A stretch of 64,000 nucleotides of DNA from assembly GCF_013087515.1 (NCBI RefSeq), contig NZ_JABFCN010000045.1, forward strand, positions 1 through 64,000, given 5' to 3'. Numbering within the stretch: position 1 is the first letter of the stretch; each line of letters starts with the position of its first letter. The stretch is from Rhizobium sophorae. GTDB lineage: Bacteria > Pseudomonadota > Alphaproteobacteria > Rhizobiales > Rhizobiaceae. The notes under the pieces were generated by a model. It was not told where the DNA came from and searched no databases. It was given only the letters and a program-made list of their open reading frames with translations. Shown here piece after piece: positions 8,839 to 17,772 of the stretch. The position numbers and the translations under genes are program-made.

Positions 8839-9605
8839 ACACCTCCATTTTGGCGGCAGTTGGTTCCGGCGGAATCGTCGGCTTCATGCTCGGCCTGCTC
8901 GGCGGCGGCGGGTCCATCCTGGCGACGCCGCTACTCCTCTACGTGGTTGGCGTGACCCAGCCGCATATCGCGATCGGAACGGGTGCGCTTGCGGTCTCGG
9001 TGAATGCCTTTGCGAACTTCGCAAGCCACTCGATCAAGGGGCACGTCTGGTGGCGCTGCGCAGCCGTCTTCTCCGCGCTCGGCGTCATCGGCGCCCTCGG
9101 CGGTTCCAGCCTCGGCAAGGCGATGGATGGAGACAGCCTGATATTCCTGTTCGGCGTCCTGATGGCGGTCGTCGGCGCTCTGATGCTGAAACCTGGGAAG
9201 GCAGTGACGGTAGAGTGCCGTCCGGTCGACCTCAGGATGTGCCTCGCCACCGCCGCCGTGGCACTCGCCGCCGGCGCTGCATCGGGCTTCTTCGGCATCG
9301 GCGGAGGCTTCCTGATCGTTCCCGGCCTCATGCTGGCGACGGGCATGCCGATGATCAACGCGATCGGCACATCTCTCCTCTCCGTCGGTGCGTTCGGACT
9401 GGCGACGGCCTTGAACTATGCCAGTTCAGGCCTGGTGGACTGGTGGCTTGCCGCCGAATTCATCGGCGGCGGCATCGTCGGCGGCGTGCTCGGCATGTTG
9501 CTCGCCACCCGGCTCAGCGCCTACAAGAACATCCTCAACCGCCTGTTCGCAGCGCTCATCTTCGTGGTCGCGGGTTACATCCTGTATCGGACTGGGGGAG
9601 GTTAA
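8820..9605 (+). CDS. TauE/SafE-family sulfite exporter
   Basis: A 261-residue permease with eight or so hydrophobic helices, including the repeated GLLGGGGSILATPLLLYVVGV and FFGIGGGFLIVPGLMLATG motifs of the TauE/SafE family. It overlaps the previous gene by 19 bases. In this operon it would export the sulfite made by Blh. Last gene of the bigR-type operon. Confidence 0.88.
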   Translation: MEQAGVNTSILAAVGSGGIVGFMLGLLGGGGSILATPLLLYVVGVTQPHIAIGTGALAVSVNAFANFASHSIKGHVWWRCAAVFSALGVIGALGGSSLGKAMDGDSLIFLFGVLMAVVGALMLKPGKAVTVECRPVDLRMCLATAAVALAAGAASGFFGIGGGFLIVPGLMLATGMPMINAIGTSLLSVGAFGLATALNYASSGLVDWWLAAEFIGGGIVGGVLGMLLATRLSAYKNILNRLFAALIFVVAGYILYRTGGG

Positions 9606-9702
9606 TGGCTGGCTGGACGCGCAGTGCTGCCGGCTATAGGTCGACGCCAAGCCCTGCCGCGGAGCACTTAGTTGTCTGATATCCGCTGATCTCGTCGAAA
9701 AA

Positions 9703-9918
9703 ATGCGGTCCTTCGGCATCCCATGGCTAGATTCTCATCGTGTGCAGCATCTCGCTGCCGCCCTCCGGAATAGCCCGTCTCTGCTGTCAGTCAGCGCAGC
9801 TTGGCTGGTCGGGGATAAAGACGAAGCAATTCGGCGGTTGCGAGAGGCGATAGAGCGCAGACCTGCCGCCAAAGAGCATTTCAGTACTTGGGCAATCAAC
9901 AATGGTGTTGCGCTCTGA
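9703..9918 (+). CDS. Small hypothetical protein
   Basis: A possible 71-residue protein (MRSFGIPWLDSHRVQHLAA...). The helical second half, AIRRLREAIERRP, looks protein-like. I see no recognisable domain and only a weak ribosome-binding site. It is the only candidate in the 380-base gap after the sulfide operon. Confidence 0.35.
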   Translation: MRSFGIPWLDSHRVQHLAAALRNSPSLLSVSAAWLVGDKDEAIRRLREAIERRPAAKEHFSTWAINNGVAL

Positions 9919-9985
9919 CCGGATCTGGACACGTGGCCGTCTCTTTGGGAACCCTGACATGGGGCTAAGTGACAGGCGGACCCCG

Positions 9986-11560
9986 TCATTTCTTTTCCTG
10001 CCAATATCTTTGCCAGAGGTCGAGCCTCGGCTTCAGCGGATCTGCTCCGAACGTCACGCCGTGATTGGTGAAGTCCATGACCCTGTCGGCGAACGGGTCG
10101 TGGTGAGGCCATTTTGGCCGTGAGCCGCTATTGGGGTCACCCCTCCTTGCAAATTCGAGCCAGTATTCGCTTGCCAATGTGGCCATGGCCCAGTCGGCCG
10201 GTGTCACCTTGTCTTTCACCAGTGCGTCTGGAATGCCCAGCGTATACGGAATTTCGAAGCCGTGCGGAGTGCCTTTCCACATCGGATCATTGCGTAAGGC
10301 CTCGGCGACATAGGAGAAACGATACCACCACGTCGGCTGACCAGCGCGGACCAATTCGTCAGCGAGGTGGCGAGACGGTTCAACGAGCGTCTTGTCGGCC
10401 AGAACCTGCTGCTTCAGCTCATCGAGCGTCTGTTGACCGCTGGGATCGTAGAGGCTGCGGGCTTCGGCTGCATGATTGCCGAAGAGCGCGAAGAGATCGT
10501 CTTTCGTCGTGGCCTGACCAAGACCGAGATCTCGATTATTTGCCCCGACGATGACCGGAACCGGCGCCTGACGGCCCGCCGCAAAAGCCGCTTCCGGCGT
10601 TTCGAGCAAAAACCGTCCGTCAATAATCGCACCTGAGATGCCGAGGACCGGCTCGCCCGTCGACATTCCCTCCAGCACCTCTTGTGCCGACGCACCTTCG
10701 GTCAGCTTTTCCGCAGGCAGCGCCCGAAGGGCCGCCAGAGCCTCGGCATCGCTACCATCGATCCCCAGGGAAGCCGCATAGTCCAACGCGGTTTTCTCTG
10801 CTTCCTTCAAAGGCGACAAAGGCGTGCTCTCGGCACGCGCGGTCGGCAGACCCGGCGACTGTAGAATGGCGCCGCGGAAAAGCCCGCGTGACAGTGGCGA
10901 TATCATGTGCGCCATCACCGAGCCGCCACCGGCCGACTCTCCGAAGATCGTCACTTTCTTCGGATCGCCGCCGAAGGCATCGATATTCTGCTGGACCCAT
11001 TTCAGGGCGGCCAGCTGATCCATGTAACCATAATTGCCGACGGGCTCGTCAGGGGCTTCCTTCATCAGTGCAGGATGGGCAAAGTAACCCAGCCGGCCCA
11101 CGCGGTAGTTCATGCTGACGAACACAACCTTCCGGGCGGCGAGATGGCCACCGGGATATTGCGGGGTGTTTCCATGGGCAAGAGCGCCGCCATAAATCCA
11201 GACCATCACCGGCAGCGGCGTGCGGAGACGCTTGACGGGTGTCCAGACATTGAGGGTCAAACAATCCTCTGACTTCGGCAGGTCGTCGGTCTGCATGCAG
11301 GACGGACCGAAATCGCGGGCATCCTTGATACCGCTCCATGTCTCCGCTGGTCTCGGATTACGCCATCTCAGATCACCAACCGGCGGTGCCGCATAGGGTA
11401 TGCCTTTGAAGCTGACGACCGTGCCCGACCTCTCACCCTTCAGCATTCCGCTGTCGATCGCAACGGTGTCGTCTGCCGCACCCGATCGTGGCGCGAACGT
11501 CACCTGACACGATGCGACGGCCAAAAAGAGCAGAAACGTGCGACTGCCGTCCACAAACAC
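9986..11560 (-). CDS. Type B carboxylesterase, probably exported
   Basis: About 524 residues of the carboxylesterase/lipase (COesterase) family. Visible are SEDCLTLNVWTP, the oxyanion-hole region VWIYGGAL, the nucleophile elbow FGESAGGGSV, and the late His in GTPHGFEIPY. The usual acid position (GTNxDEG type) reads GANNRDLG, so Asp or another residue may replace Glu. GTG at 11560 is chosen: TTGGAGAG precedes it and it begins a signal sequence ending in a lipobox-like VASC. The frame extends to 11827 only because it runs through a palindromic repeat. Confidence 0.8.
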   Translation of the reverse strand: MFVDGSRTFLLFLAVASCQVTFAPRSGAADDTVAIDSGMLKGERSGTVVSFKGIPYAAPPVGDLRWRNPRPAETWSGIKDARDFGPSCMQTDDLPKSEDCLTLNVWTPVKRLRTPLPVMVWIYGGALAHGNTPQYPGGHLAARKVVFVSMNYRVGRLGYFAHPALMKEAPDEPVGNYGYMDQLAALKWVQQNIDAFGGDPKKVTIFGESAGGGSVMAHMISPLSRGLFRGAILQSPGLPTARAESTPLSPLKEAEKTALDYAASLGIDGSDAEALAALRALPAEKLTEGASAQEVLEGMSTGEPVLGISGAIIDGRFLLETPEAAFAAGRQAPVPVIVGANNRDLGLGQATTKDDLFALFGNHAAEARSLYDPSGQQTLDELKQQVLADKTLVEPSRHLADELVRAGQPTWWYRFSYVAEALRNDPMWKGTPHGFEIPYTLGIPDALVKDKVTPADWAMATLASEYWLEFARRGDPNSGSRPKWPHHDPFADRVMDFTNHGVTFGADPLKPRLDLWQRYWQEKK

Positions 11561-11716
11561 TGCACTCTCCAACGCCAAGTTGAGACAGTTTGGGAGCAAA
11601 ATACTCCCGTAGAGCGGCAACGGAAAGGGCGTCAGACGTCGGCCAGAGTCTGCTATTGCTCCACGCCAAGTTTCGGCCCGATCCGCTGGGAGTTGGGCGA
11701 AAACGCATCCCCAACC

Positions 11717-11840
11717 TCCGTCATCCCAGGCCTTGAGCCTGGGATCCATGTCCCTGCCGATGGAGGCCGGCGTGGATCCTCGGGTCAGGCCCGAGGAAGA
11801 CGGAGGGTGGGTTGAGCTCTGCGGCAAGAACCGCGATGGT
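11717..11840. repeat. Rhizobial palindromic repeat pair
   Basis: Two neighbouring palindromes: CCCAGG..CCTGGG at 11717-11750 and CCTCGGG..CCCGAGG at 11771-11806. The stretch 11759-11840 recurs at 17011-17092 with about 90% identity by eye. The whole intergenic gap 11561-12017 otherwise shows no gene. Confidence 0.75.
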
Positions 11841-12017
11841 GGACGGCCGTATTTCGCCGGACCTCGGCCGCCGCTCCGCCTGATGGCTCATGACCGGATT
11901 GGCGAGGATGTGATCAGGTTGATCTACGTTCCGGCTTGATCTCGCGACGCGCCGGATGAAAATCCCAGCGCTGCTTCCGGCCGGATTACGGCAAGCGTCG
12001 CCGGCGACCTGCCGGCG

Positions 12018-12914
12018 TCAGTCGCGCGATATGGACAGCCCCGTGAGAAGCGGAGCGTAGGCGGCGAGCCTGCCGGATACGAACTCCGTGAAGAGCCGCA
12101 CGCGCTTGGTCTTGCGTGTCTCCCCCTGTGTGAGGAGCCAGAGCGTTCCGTACATGTGCAGGTCGGTGCCCGGCACCCTCACCAGGTGGGGATCGGCATC
12201 TCCGACGAAGCACGGCAGTGTCGTGATCCCGAGCCCTTGCCGTACAGCAACGATCTGCGCCTCGCCGTCCGTGGTCCTGAACGGAACCCCCGTGGTGCGA
12301 ACCTCGCCGTCGCGGACCCAATCCGGGATGCCATGAATGCTTATGACGATCCACCGGATGGGATCCGGCGCGCCCGCACGCCACGCTGCCAGCAGATCGC
12401 GGGACATGTAGATACCGCCGAATATATCCGATCCCTTCAGGCCGTGAAGATTGAGCGGCAGGGTCTTGCGGTCGTAGACGACGCGGATCGCGACGTCAGC
12501 CTCTCGGTTGGTCAGATTCGCCAGCTCGCCGGACGACACGATTTCCATCTCGATATCAGGATGCAGACGCGCGAAATCGGCGAAGTCCGGCATCAGCAGG
12601 TGTGTCGCAAGGGTCGGTGCCAACGTCACCCGCAGCAGACCGCGCACGCTCTGGTCGCGGCCGAAGACGCGCGTCTCCAGCTGGTGCGACGACGCTTCCA
12701 TCTGCTCCGCGAGCTGGAGGACCTCCTCGCCCGCAGCCGTCAGGCGGTAGCCCGAAGGCAGCTTTTCGAACATCTGCGCCCCGAGGCGTTCCTCGAGCTG
12801 GGCGATGCGTCGCAGCACCGTCGCGTGGTTCACCCCGAGGCGCTTGGCGGCAGCCCGCAATGAGCCTCCACGCGCGGCGGCAAGAAAGTAGCGAACGTCG
12901 TCCCAGTCGATCAT
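12018..12914 (-). CDS. LysR-family transcriptional regulator
   Basis: A 298-residue LysR regulator. The N-terminal HTH spans residues ~5-62 (DVRYFLAAARGGSLRAAAKRLGVNHATVLRRIAQLEERLG), followed by a type-2 periplasmic-binding-like effector domain. It is divergent from the SDR cassette at 13144, the classic LysR arrangement, so it most likely activates that operon. The effector is unknown. Confidence 0.88.
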   Translation of the reverse strand: MIDWDDVRYFLAAARGGSLRAAAKRLGVNHATVLRRIAQLEERLGAQMFEKLPSGYRLTAAGEEVLQLAEQMEASSHQLETRVFGRDQSVRGLLRVTLAPTLATHLLMPDFADFARLHPDIEMEIVSSGELANLTNREADVAIRVVYDRKTLPLNLHGLKGSDIFGGIYMSRDLLAAWRAGAPDPIRWIVISIHGIPDWVRDGEVRTTGVPFRTTDGEAQIVAVRQGLGITTLPCFVGDADPHLVRVPGTDLHMYGTLWLLTQGETRKTKRVRLFTEFVSGRLAAYAPLLTGLSISRD

Positions 12915-13032
12915 GGTGCATTCCCGCGCCGCGCGGTGCGGCTTCCGAAGCCCGTTCTAGCACACTGAGCCGCACCGTGCGCGAGTGTTGCGGCACTTCA
13001 TCATCCGGATGGATCGTTTTTGCACCACCCAT

Positions 13033-13048
13033 GTGCGTGATTGCGCAC
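13033..13048. promoter_or_regulatory. Candidate LysR-type site in the divergent promoter
   Basis: GTGCG-N6-CGCAC is an interrupted palindrome about 120 bases from the LysR start and 95 from the SDR start. LysR proteins bind interrupted palindromes in divergent promoters. The match to T-N11-A is only approximate, so this is tentative. Confidence 0.35.
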
Positions 13049-13143
13049 TCACCGCCCGACTTCGCCGAACCCATATCGGAGTTCTCGGGGGGACCTCCCC
13101 GTACAGCCGAAAACATGTGACGGCGAAACCAAGGACGCATGAC

Positions 13144-13878
13144 ATGAACAGACTGAATGGAAAGACCGCCGTGATCACCGGCGGCGCTACCGGCATCGGC
13201 CGCGCAGCAGCCAAGCGCTTCATCGACGAGGGCGCCTTCGTCTTCATCTTCGGCCGCCGGCAGGAGGCGCTTGACGCCGCTGTGGCGGACCTCGGGCCCA
13301 ACGCGCGGGCGGTGAAGGGCACGGTCTCGGACGAGGCCGACCTTGATCGCCTCTACGACGCGGTGAAGGCAGAGCGCGGAACGCTCGACATCGTCTTCGC
13401 CAATGCCGGGGCGGGAAGCCCGCTTCCGCTCGGCAAAATCACCGCCGAGCACATCGACGAGACCTTCGACACCAATGTGAAGGGCACGATCTTCACGGTC
13501 CAGAAGGCGCTGCCGCTGATGGGCTCAGGCGGTTCGATCATCCTGACCGGCTCGAGCGCCGGCACCACGGGCGCTCCGGGATTTACCGCCTACAGCGCAA
13601 GCAAGGCAGCAGTGCGCAATCTCGCGCGGACCTGGGCAGAGGACCTGAAGGGCACCGGCATCCGGGTCAACGTGCTGTCACCCGGGGCGACGGCGACCGA
13701 ACTCGCGAAGGAGGCGCTGGGTGAGGAAGGCCAGAAGGCCTACGGGGCGATGACGCCACTCCAGCGTATGGCCGATCCGGCTGAGATCGGGGCGGTGGCC
13801 GCCTTTCTCGCGTCGTCGGACAGCAGCTTCATGACCGCCAGCGAGGTCGCCGTCGACGGCGGCCTGGCGCAACTCTGA
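13144..13878 (+). CDS. Short-chain dehydrogenase/reductase 1 of the LysR-linked cassette
   Basis: A 244-residue classical SDR: nucleotide-binding TGGATGIG, the NAG motif in VFANAGAG, catalytic Ser in ILTGSSAG and YSASK at the active site, and a C-terminal VDGG. The ATG at 13144 follows AAGGA; the frame upstream is promoter DNA. It is about half identical by eye to the next gene, so the two look like an old tandem duplication. Confidence 0.87.
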   Translation: MNRLNGKTAVITGGATGIGRAAAKRFIDEGAFVFIFGRRQEALDAAVADLGPNARAVKGTVSDEADLDRLYDAVKAERGTLDIVFANAGAGSPLPLGKITAEHIDETFDTNVKGTIFTVQKALPLMGSGGSIILTGSSAGTTGAPGFTAYSASKAAVRNLARTWAEDLKGTGIRVNVLSPGATATELAKEALGEEGQKAYGAMTPLQRMADPAEIGAVAAFLASSDSSFMTASEVAVDGGLAQL

Positions 13879-13927
13879 ACCCCGGCGCGATCCCGCGCCT
13901 GACGAACACAACGAAGGATAGAACATC

Positions 13928-14680
13928 ATGAAAAAACTTGAAAGCAAGATAGCAGTCATCACGGGCGGAAGCAGCGGGATCGGATTGGCCACCGCCAAGC
14001 GCTTCGTGGAGGAAGGTGCGCAGGTCGTGATCATTGGGCGACGCGAGAAGGCCCTACAAGAGGCCGCAGCCCTTATCGGGAAAAACGTGACAACAGTCGT
14101 GGGCGACGTCTCGCGCTTGGAAGATCTGGACCGGCTCTACGCCACCGTGAAGGAGAAACATGGTCACATCGACATTCTCTTCGCAAACGCGGGCGCAGGT
14201 ACGGTCGCGCCGCTCGCGGCAGCGACTGAGGCCCACTTTGATCAGACCTTCGATGTGAACGTGAAGGGTCTGTTCTTTACGGTGCAGAAGGCCCTTCCCA
14301 TCTTCAAAGACGGCGGATCGATCATTCTGAACTCTTCGGTCTCGAATGTGATGGGGCTGCCAGCGTTCAGCGCCTACGCAGCAAGCAAGGCGGCTGTTCG
14401 CAGCTTCTCGCGGTCTTGGACCCAAGAGCTGAAGGACCGCAATATCCGCGTCAATACGATGAGCCCCGGCGCGATCGAGACTCCCGCCTTGGCGACAACG
14501 ACCGGCCTCACCGCTGAGCAAGCCGAGGAGGCGGTCGCCCAGTTTGCTGCACAGATCCCAATGGGTCGCAGGGGCAAGCCAGAGGAAATCGCGGCTGCGC
14601 TCACGTTCCTCGCCTCCGATGAAAGCTCCTACATCACCGGTATAGATCTCGCCGTCGATGGTGGTTGGGCGCAGGTCTGA
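13928..14680 (+). CDS. Short-chain dehydrogenase/reductase 2 of the cassette
   Basis: A 250-residue classical SDR with TGGSSGIG, LFANAGAG, catalytic Ser in ILNSSVS, YAASK and VDGGW. It follows its paralogue after 49 bases, with GAAGGA before the ATG. Substrate unknown; the similarity to the first SDR suggests related substrates or a heteromer. Confidence 0.87.
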   Translation: MKKLESKIAVITGGSSGIGLATAKRFVEEGAQVVIIGRREKALQEAAALIGKNVTTVVGDVSRLEDLDRLYATVKEKHGHIDILFANAGAGTVAPLAAATEAHFDQTFDVNVKGLFFTVQKALPIFKDGGSIILNSSVSNVMGLPAFSAYAASKAAVRSFSRSWTQELKDRNIRVNTMSPGAIETPALATTTGLTAEQAEEAVAQFAAQIPMGRRGKPEEIAAALTFLASDESSYITGIDLAVDGGWAQV

Positions 14681-14711
14681 CCCAACGTCAACACAGGATC
14701 GGAGAAGCATT

Positions 14712-15311
14712 ATGAGCTACTCAATTATAGGATTCGGCCATATCGGCCAGGCGCTTGCCAAGGCCTTTGCCCGAAACGGCATCGAAGTTTCCGTTGCAAC
14801 CACGCGCGACCCGGAAAGCTTTGCATCCGATGCGGCTGCGATCGGCCCTACGATCATTCCCAAAACACTGGCGGAAGCCGTCAAGGCGGACATCATCTTT
14901 TTGGCTGTGCGTTTCGAGTCGCACCCGGAGGTCGCGAAGGCGCTTCCCACCTGGCAGGGGAAGACAATCGTCGATGTGACCAATGCCTACGGCGTGCCCC
15001 CGGAGGAACTGGAAGGACAGCCGTCTTCCCGGTTCATCGCACAGGCGTTTTCCGGTGCGAAACTGGTCAAGGGCTTCAACCATTTGGGTGCGGCCGTCCT
15101 TGACCAGGATCCCGCAGTGCATGGCGGTAGGAGAGTTGTGTTCCTGTCGAGCGACGATGACGCTGCCGCAGCGCAGATCGGTACACTCGCGGAAAATCTC
15201 GGTTTCTCGCCGATCAAACTTGGCGCGCTTTCGGAAGGCGGGCTGCTGGTCCAGGCGCGCGGAAAGAGCTGGGGTCATCTGATCTTCAAGGACCTGGTCA
15301 AGTTCGACTGA
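14712..15311 (+). CDS. NAD(P)-binding reductase (F420-dependent NADP oxidoreductase-like)
   Basis: A 199-residue single Rossmann-fold protein of the NADP oxidoreductase, coenzyme F420-dependent-like family. It starts with SYSIIGFGHIGQALAKAFARNG, followed by IIFLAVRFESHPEVAKAL and VDVTNAYG. GGAGAAG precedes the ATG. Rhizobia do not make F420 as far as is known, so NADPH is the likely cofactor. Third gene of the cassette. Confidence 0.8.
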   Translation: MSYSIIGFGHIGQALAKAFARNGIEVSVATTRDPESFASDAAAIGPTIIPKTLAEAVKADIIFLAVRFESHPEVAKALPTWQGKTIVDVTNAYGVPPEELEGQPSSRFIAQAFSGAKLVKGFNHLGAAVLDQDPAVHGGRRVVFLSSDDDAAAAQIGTLAENLGFSPIKLGALSEGGLLVQARGKSWGHLIFKDLVKFD

Positions 15312-15392
15312 TGAAGACCACCTGCCCACCGGCAGCGCCACGCTGCACGGATCGGATCGAGCGCGATCCGATCCAAGCGAAATGGAGAAATA

Positions 15393-15809
15393 ATGATGAG
15401 CACCGAAAAGAACATCCAGACCGTGAAGGACTTCTTCGCCGCGATCGGCAGCAGTGACAGGGAGGCTCTGCTGGCGCTGGTCGCCGAAGACATCGAGTGG
15501 ATCATTCCGGGCAAGGACTGGCCGCTGGCCGGAACGCACCGCGGACACGCGGGACTTGCGAATTTGCTTGAGACTGCATCCAAGTCGATCGAAACGTCCA
15601 CGGAGCCCCGGGAGTTCATAGCGCAAGGAGACCGGGTCCTGGTCGTCGGCTTCGCGAAGGGAAAGATCAAGGCCACGAACAAGACGTTCGAGGACGACTG
15701 GGTCTTCGCCATCACGGTCCGGGACGGCAGACTGACCAACATCCGGGAATACGTCGACACGCAAGCACTGGCGCGCGCCGCGCAGATGGGCGCGTCAGGG
15801 CCGGCGTAG
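15393..15809 (+). CDS. SnoaL/NTF2-like protein
   Basis: A 138-residue protein of the NTF2/ketosteroid-isomerase fold (NIQTVKDFFAAIGSSDREALLALVAEDIEWIIPG). Family members are small enzymes or ligand-binding proteins. The last 24 bases, including the stop, are repeated immediately downstream (15810-15833), so the stop region has been tandemly duplicated. Fourth gene of the cassette. Confidence 0.8.
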   Translation: MMSTEKNIQTVKDFFAAIGSSDREALLALVAEDIEWIIPGKDWPLAGTHRGHAGLANLLETASKSIETSTEPREFIAQGDRVLVVGFAKGKIKATNKTFEDDWVFAITVRDGRLTNIREYVDTQALARAAQMGASGPA

Positions 15810-15888
15810 ATGGGCGCGTCCGGGCCGCCGTAGTGCTGGGCGACCGCGGCCCGCGCTCGTCGAATGCTCAACCGTAAAGGAGATTCCA

Positions 15889-16521
15889 ATGTACGACCAA
15901 TCCAAGCTATCCGAATTGATCCGGTTCGCACGGATCGATGCGGGCTCCACCGTCATCGACGTTTACCCGGGCGACGGTGACTGGACCCGCCTGTTCTCCG
16001 ACGTCGTGGGACCCGACGGACGGGTCACCAGCTTCGTGCCGGCCGAAGTCGCTCACTTCAAGAACGATCCGGTCGGCCGCATGCGAACGCTGGCGATGGA
16101 ACCGGGCCGCGCGAATGTCGAAGCCGTCTCTGCGGACCTCGTGGCGATGCCGGAGGTCACGCAAACAGCGGATGTCCTGTGGCTGCATCTGTTTTACCAC
16201 GATCTCCACACCGCCCTGATCCAGGCCAGGGGCGCGACCGCCGCCGCCTTCAATCGAGCCGTCTACGAGCGGCTGAAGCCCGGCGGGTCCTACGTCATCG
16301 TCGACCACGCCGCCGCCGTCGGGGCGGGCACGAGCGATGCGCAGTCGCTGCATCGGATTGAGCCTGCATCCGTTCGCGAGGAGGTGGAGGCGGCCGGCTT
16401 CGTACTGGACGCGGAAAGCACCGTGCTCGCGAACAAGGACGATTCGCACTCGATCAAGGTCTTCGATCCCTCGATCAAGGGAGAGACCGATCGCTTCGCC
16501 TATCGATTTTTGAAGATCTAG
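15889..16521 (+). CDS. Predicted methyltransferase (COG4798-like)
   Basis: A 210-residue protein of the predicted-methyltransferase family often found as a secreted or cytosolic enzyme in proteobacteria. Motif I is atypical (VIDVYPGDGDWTRLFSD), followed by LWLHLFYHDLH and LKPGGSYVIVDHAA. This copy lacks a signal peptide. AAGGAG lies 7 bases before the ATG. Last gene of the LysR-linked cassette. Confidence 0.75.
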   Translation: MYDQSKLSELIRFARIDAGSTVIDVYPGDGDWTRLFSDVVGPDGRVTSFVPAEVAHFKNDPVGRMRTLAMEPGRANVEAVSADLVAMPEVTQTADVLWLHLFYHDLHTALIQARGATAAAFNRAVYERLKPGGSYVIVDHAAAVGAGTSDAQSLHRIEPASVREEVEAAGFVLDAESTVLANKDDSHSIKVFDPSIKGETDRFAYRFLKI

Positions 16522-16687
16522 CACTGAGCCATTCGCCAACGATGAGGTCGGCTCTCGTACGGGAGGCGGCTTCTGGTGGTTCATCTTCGAAAGTGGACGA
16601 AATGTTCCAATCCGTTGTCACCCATTGACGTGAACAGGTTTCACCCCAATACGGTCAGGCCAGCCAGACGACAACAGGAGTGTAATC

Positions 16688-16921
16688 GTGAGCGAACCGA
16701 CCGTAGCAGATGCAACAAACCGCATTTATGAGTCGCTCCAGGCGGACAACGCCGACATCGACGCGCATATCGCGGCCCTCAAGGCAGCGTTGACGCAAGC
16801 GGGTTTGAAAGAGGCCGTATTCGACCCGGCCAGGCTCGTGCAGAATAACCGTTCTGGCAGGAAGCGGATGGAGGCCTACTTTCGGCAGCGCGGTGTCATG
16901 GTGAAATTCTCAGCCTCGTGA
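16688..16921 (+). CDS. Small conserved-looking hypothetical protein
   Basis: A 77-residue protein with a GTG start, preceded by CAGGAG at good spacing. Composition is ordinary and helical (IDAHIAALKAALTQAGLKEAVF), ending with GRKRMEAYFRQRG. No function is recognised. Confidence 0.6.
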   Translation: MSEPTVADATNRIYESLQADNADIDAHIAALKAALTQAGLKEAVFDPARLVQNNRSGRKRMEAYFRQRGVMVKFSAS

Positions 16922-17010
16922 AGCCTTCCTATGAAGGCAGACGGCTGTAATCACACATGTCACAGCATGCCCCCTCGCCCCGCTCCCGCCCGTGTCTCCA
17001 GGCCGCTGCT

Positions 17011-17181
17011 GATGGAGGCCGGCGTGGATCCTCGGGTCAAGCCCGAGGACGACGAAGGGTGGGGTGAGCTCTGCGGCAAGGACAGCGATGGCGGATGGGA
17101 TGTCGGCGAATTTCGCGTCCGTCGCTCCGTCATCATCAACCGGCCCTCGCCCCTTGCAGCGCCGTCAATCCCCTGCGCAGC
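17011..17181. repeat. Composite repeat: palindromic element plus copy of a phage-gene 3' end
   Basis: 17011-17092 is the second copy of the 82-base repeat at 11759-11840, including a CCTCGGG..CCCGAGG palindrome. 17144-17181 then repeats 38 bases (36 identical) of the 3' end of the prophage-module gene at 17781-17818. No gene is visible between 16922 and 17223. Confidence 0.65.
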
Positions 17182-17223
17182 GGGTGGAATTCCGACTGGC
17201 GGCAAGCGGGGATCGGTGGTGTC

Positions 17224-17550
17224 TTACTTTACTGCCGAAAAGGCGGTCGGTGACAGCAGCTGGCTAGAGATATTGGCGAGGATTTGCCCGTCGCGCTCTG
17301 ACTCGTCGCGGGCCTCAAGCCATGCAGGATCAGTGGTGAAGGCTTTCCATTTCACCTCGCGATCGGCTAGCGATTCCCAGGCGATGAGATAGGTGAGACG
17401 CTGGCTGCTTTCGCCCACGATTGTGGTGAAGAAACCCGCCTGCTTGATGCCGTGCTTGTCCCATATTGCCAGCGTATGTTCGGCAAAGCGGTTGAGCAGC
17501 GCGGGCAATCGGCCGGGCAGGCACTCGTAAATTCTGAGCTCGTAGATCAC
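17224..17550 (-). CDS. NIPSNAP-family protein
   Basis: A 108-residue dimeric alpha-beta barrel protein of the NIPSNAP family (MIYELRIYECLPGRLPALLNRFAEH; WDKHGIKQAGFFTT). Members are of uncertain function, perhaps small-molecule binding. It sits between the two copies of the 38-base direct repeat. Confidence 0.8.
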   Translation of the reverse strand: MIYELRIYECLPGRLPALLNRFAEHTLAIWDKHGIKQAGFFTTIVGESSQRLTYLIAWESLADREVKWKAFTTDPAWLEARDESERDGQILANISSQLLSPTAFSAVK

Positions 17551-17772
17551 AGTCTTGCTTCCTTAGGTCCCTTGAGAACGACATGTGTTTGGCACTTGCT
17601 CCCCTGCGCCCACAATGTCCTCAAAACTTGCAGCAACGTCAATTTCACGGTGGATCCGTCAATATCCCTATTAGAACAAGCCCTGCAGGTATGTGCGAAC
17701 CGCCAATCTTCTGTCAATCCGATCGCCTGTGTTTAGGCGTGGCAATTTTGACCCCCGGCTTGAGCCACTCCA
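17551..17772. other. Intergenic region without clear features
   Basis: About 220 bases between the NIPSNAP gene and the end of the prophage-like operon. I see no gene, no terminator with a good T-tract, and no att-like copy of the tRNA-Pro 3' end. Confidence 0.4.

Noticed and set aside
11561..11827. N-terminal extension of the carboxylesterase (SSGLTRGSTP...)
   Set aside because: This is translation of a palindromic repeat, seen at other repeat copies too. The GTG at 11560 with a good ribosome-binding site and signal peptide is a better start.
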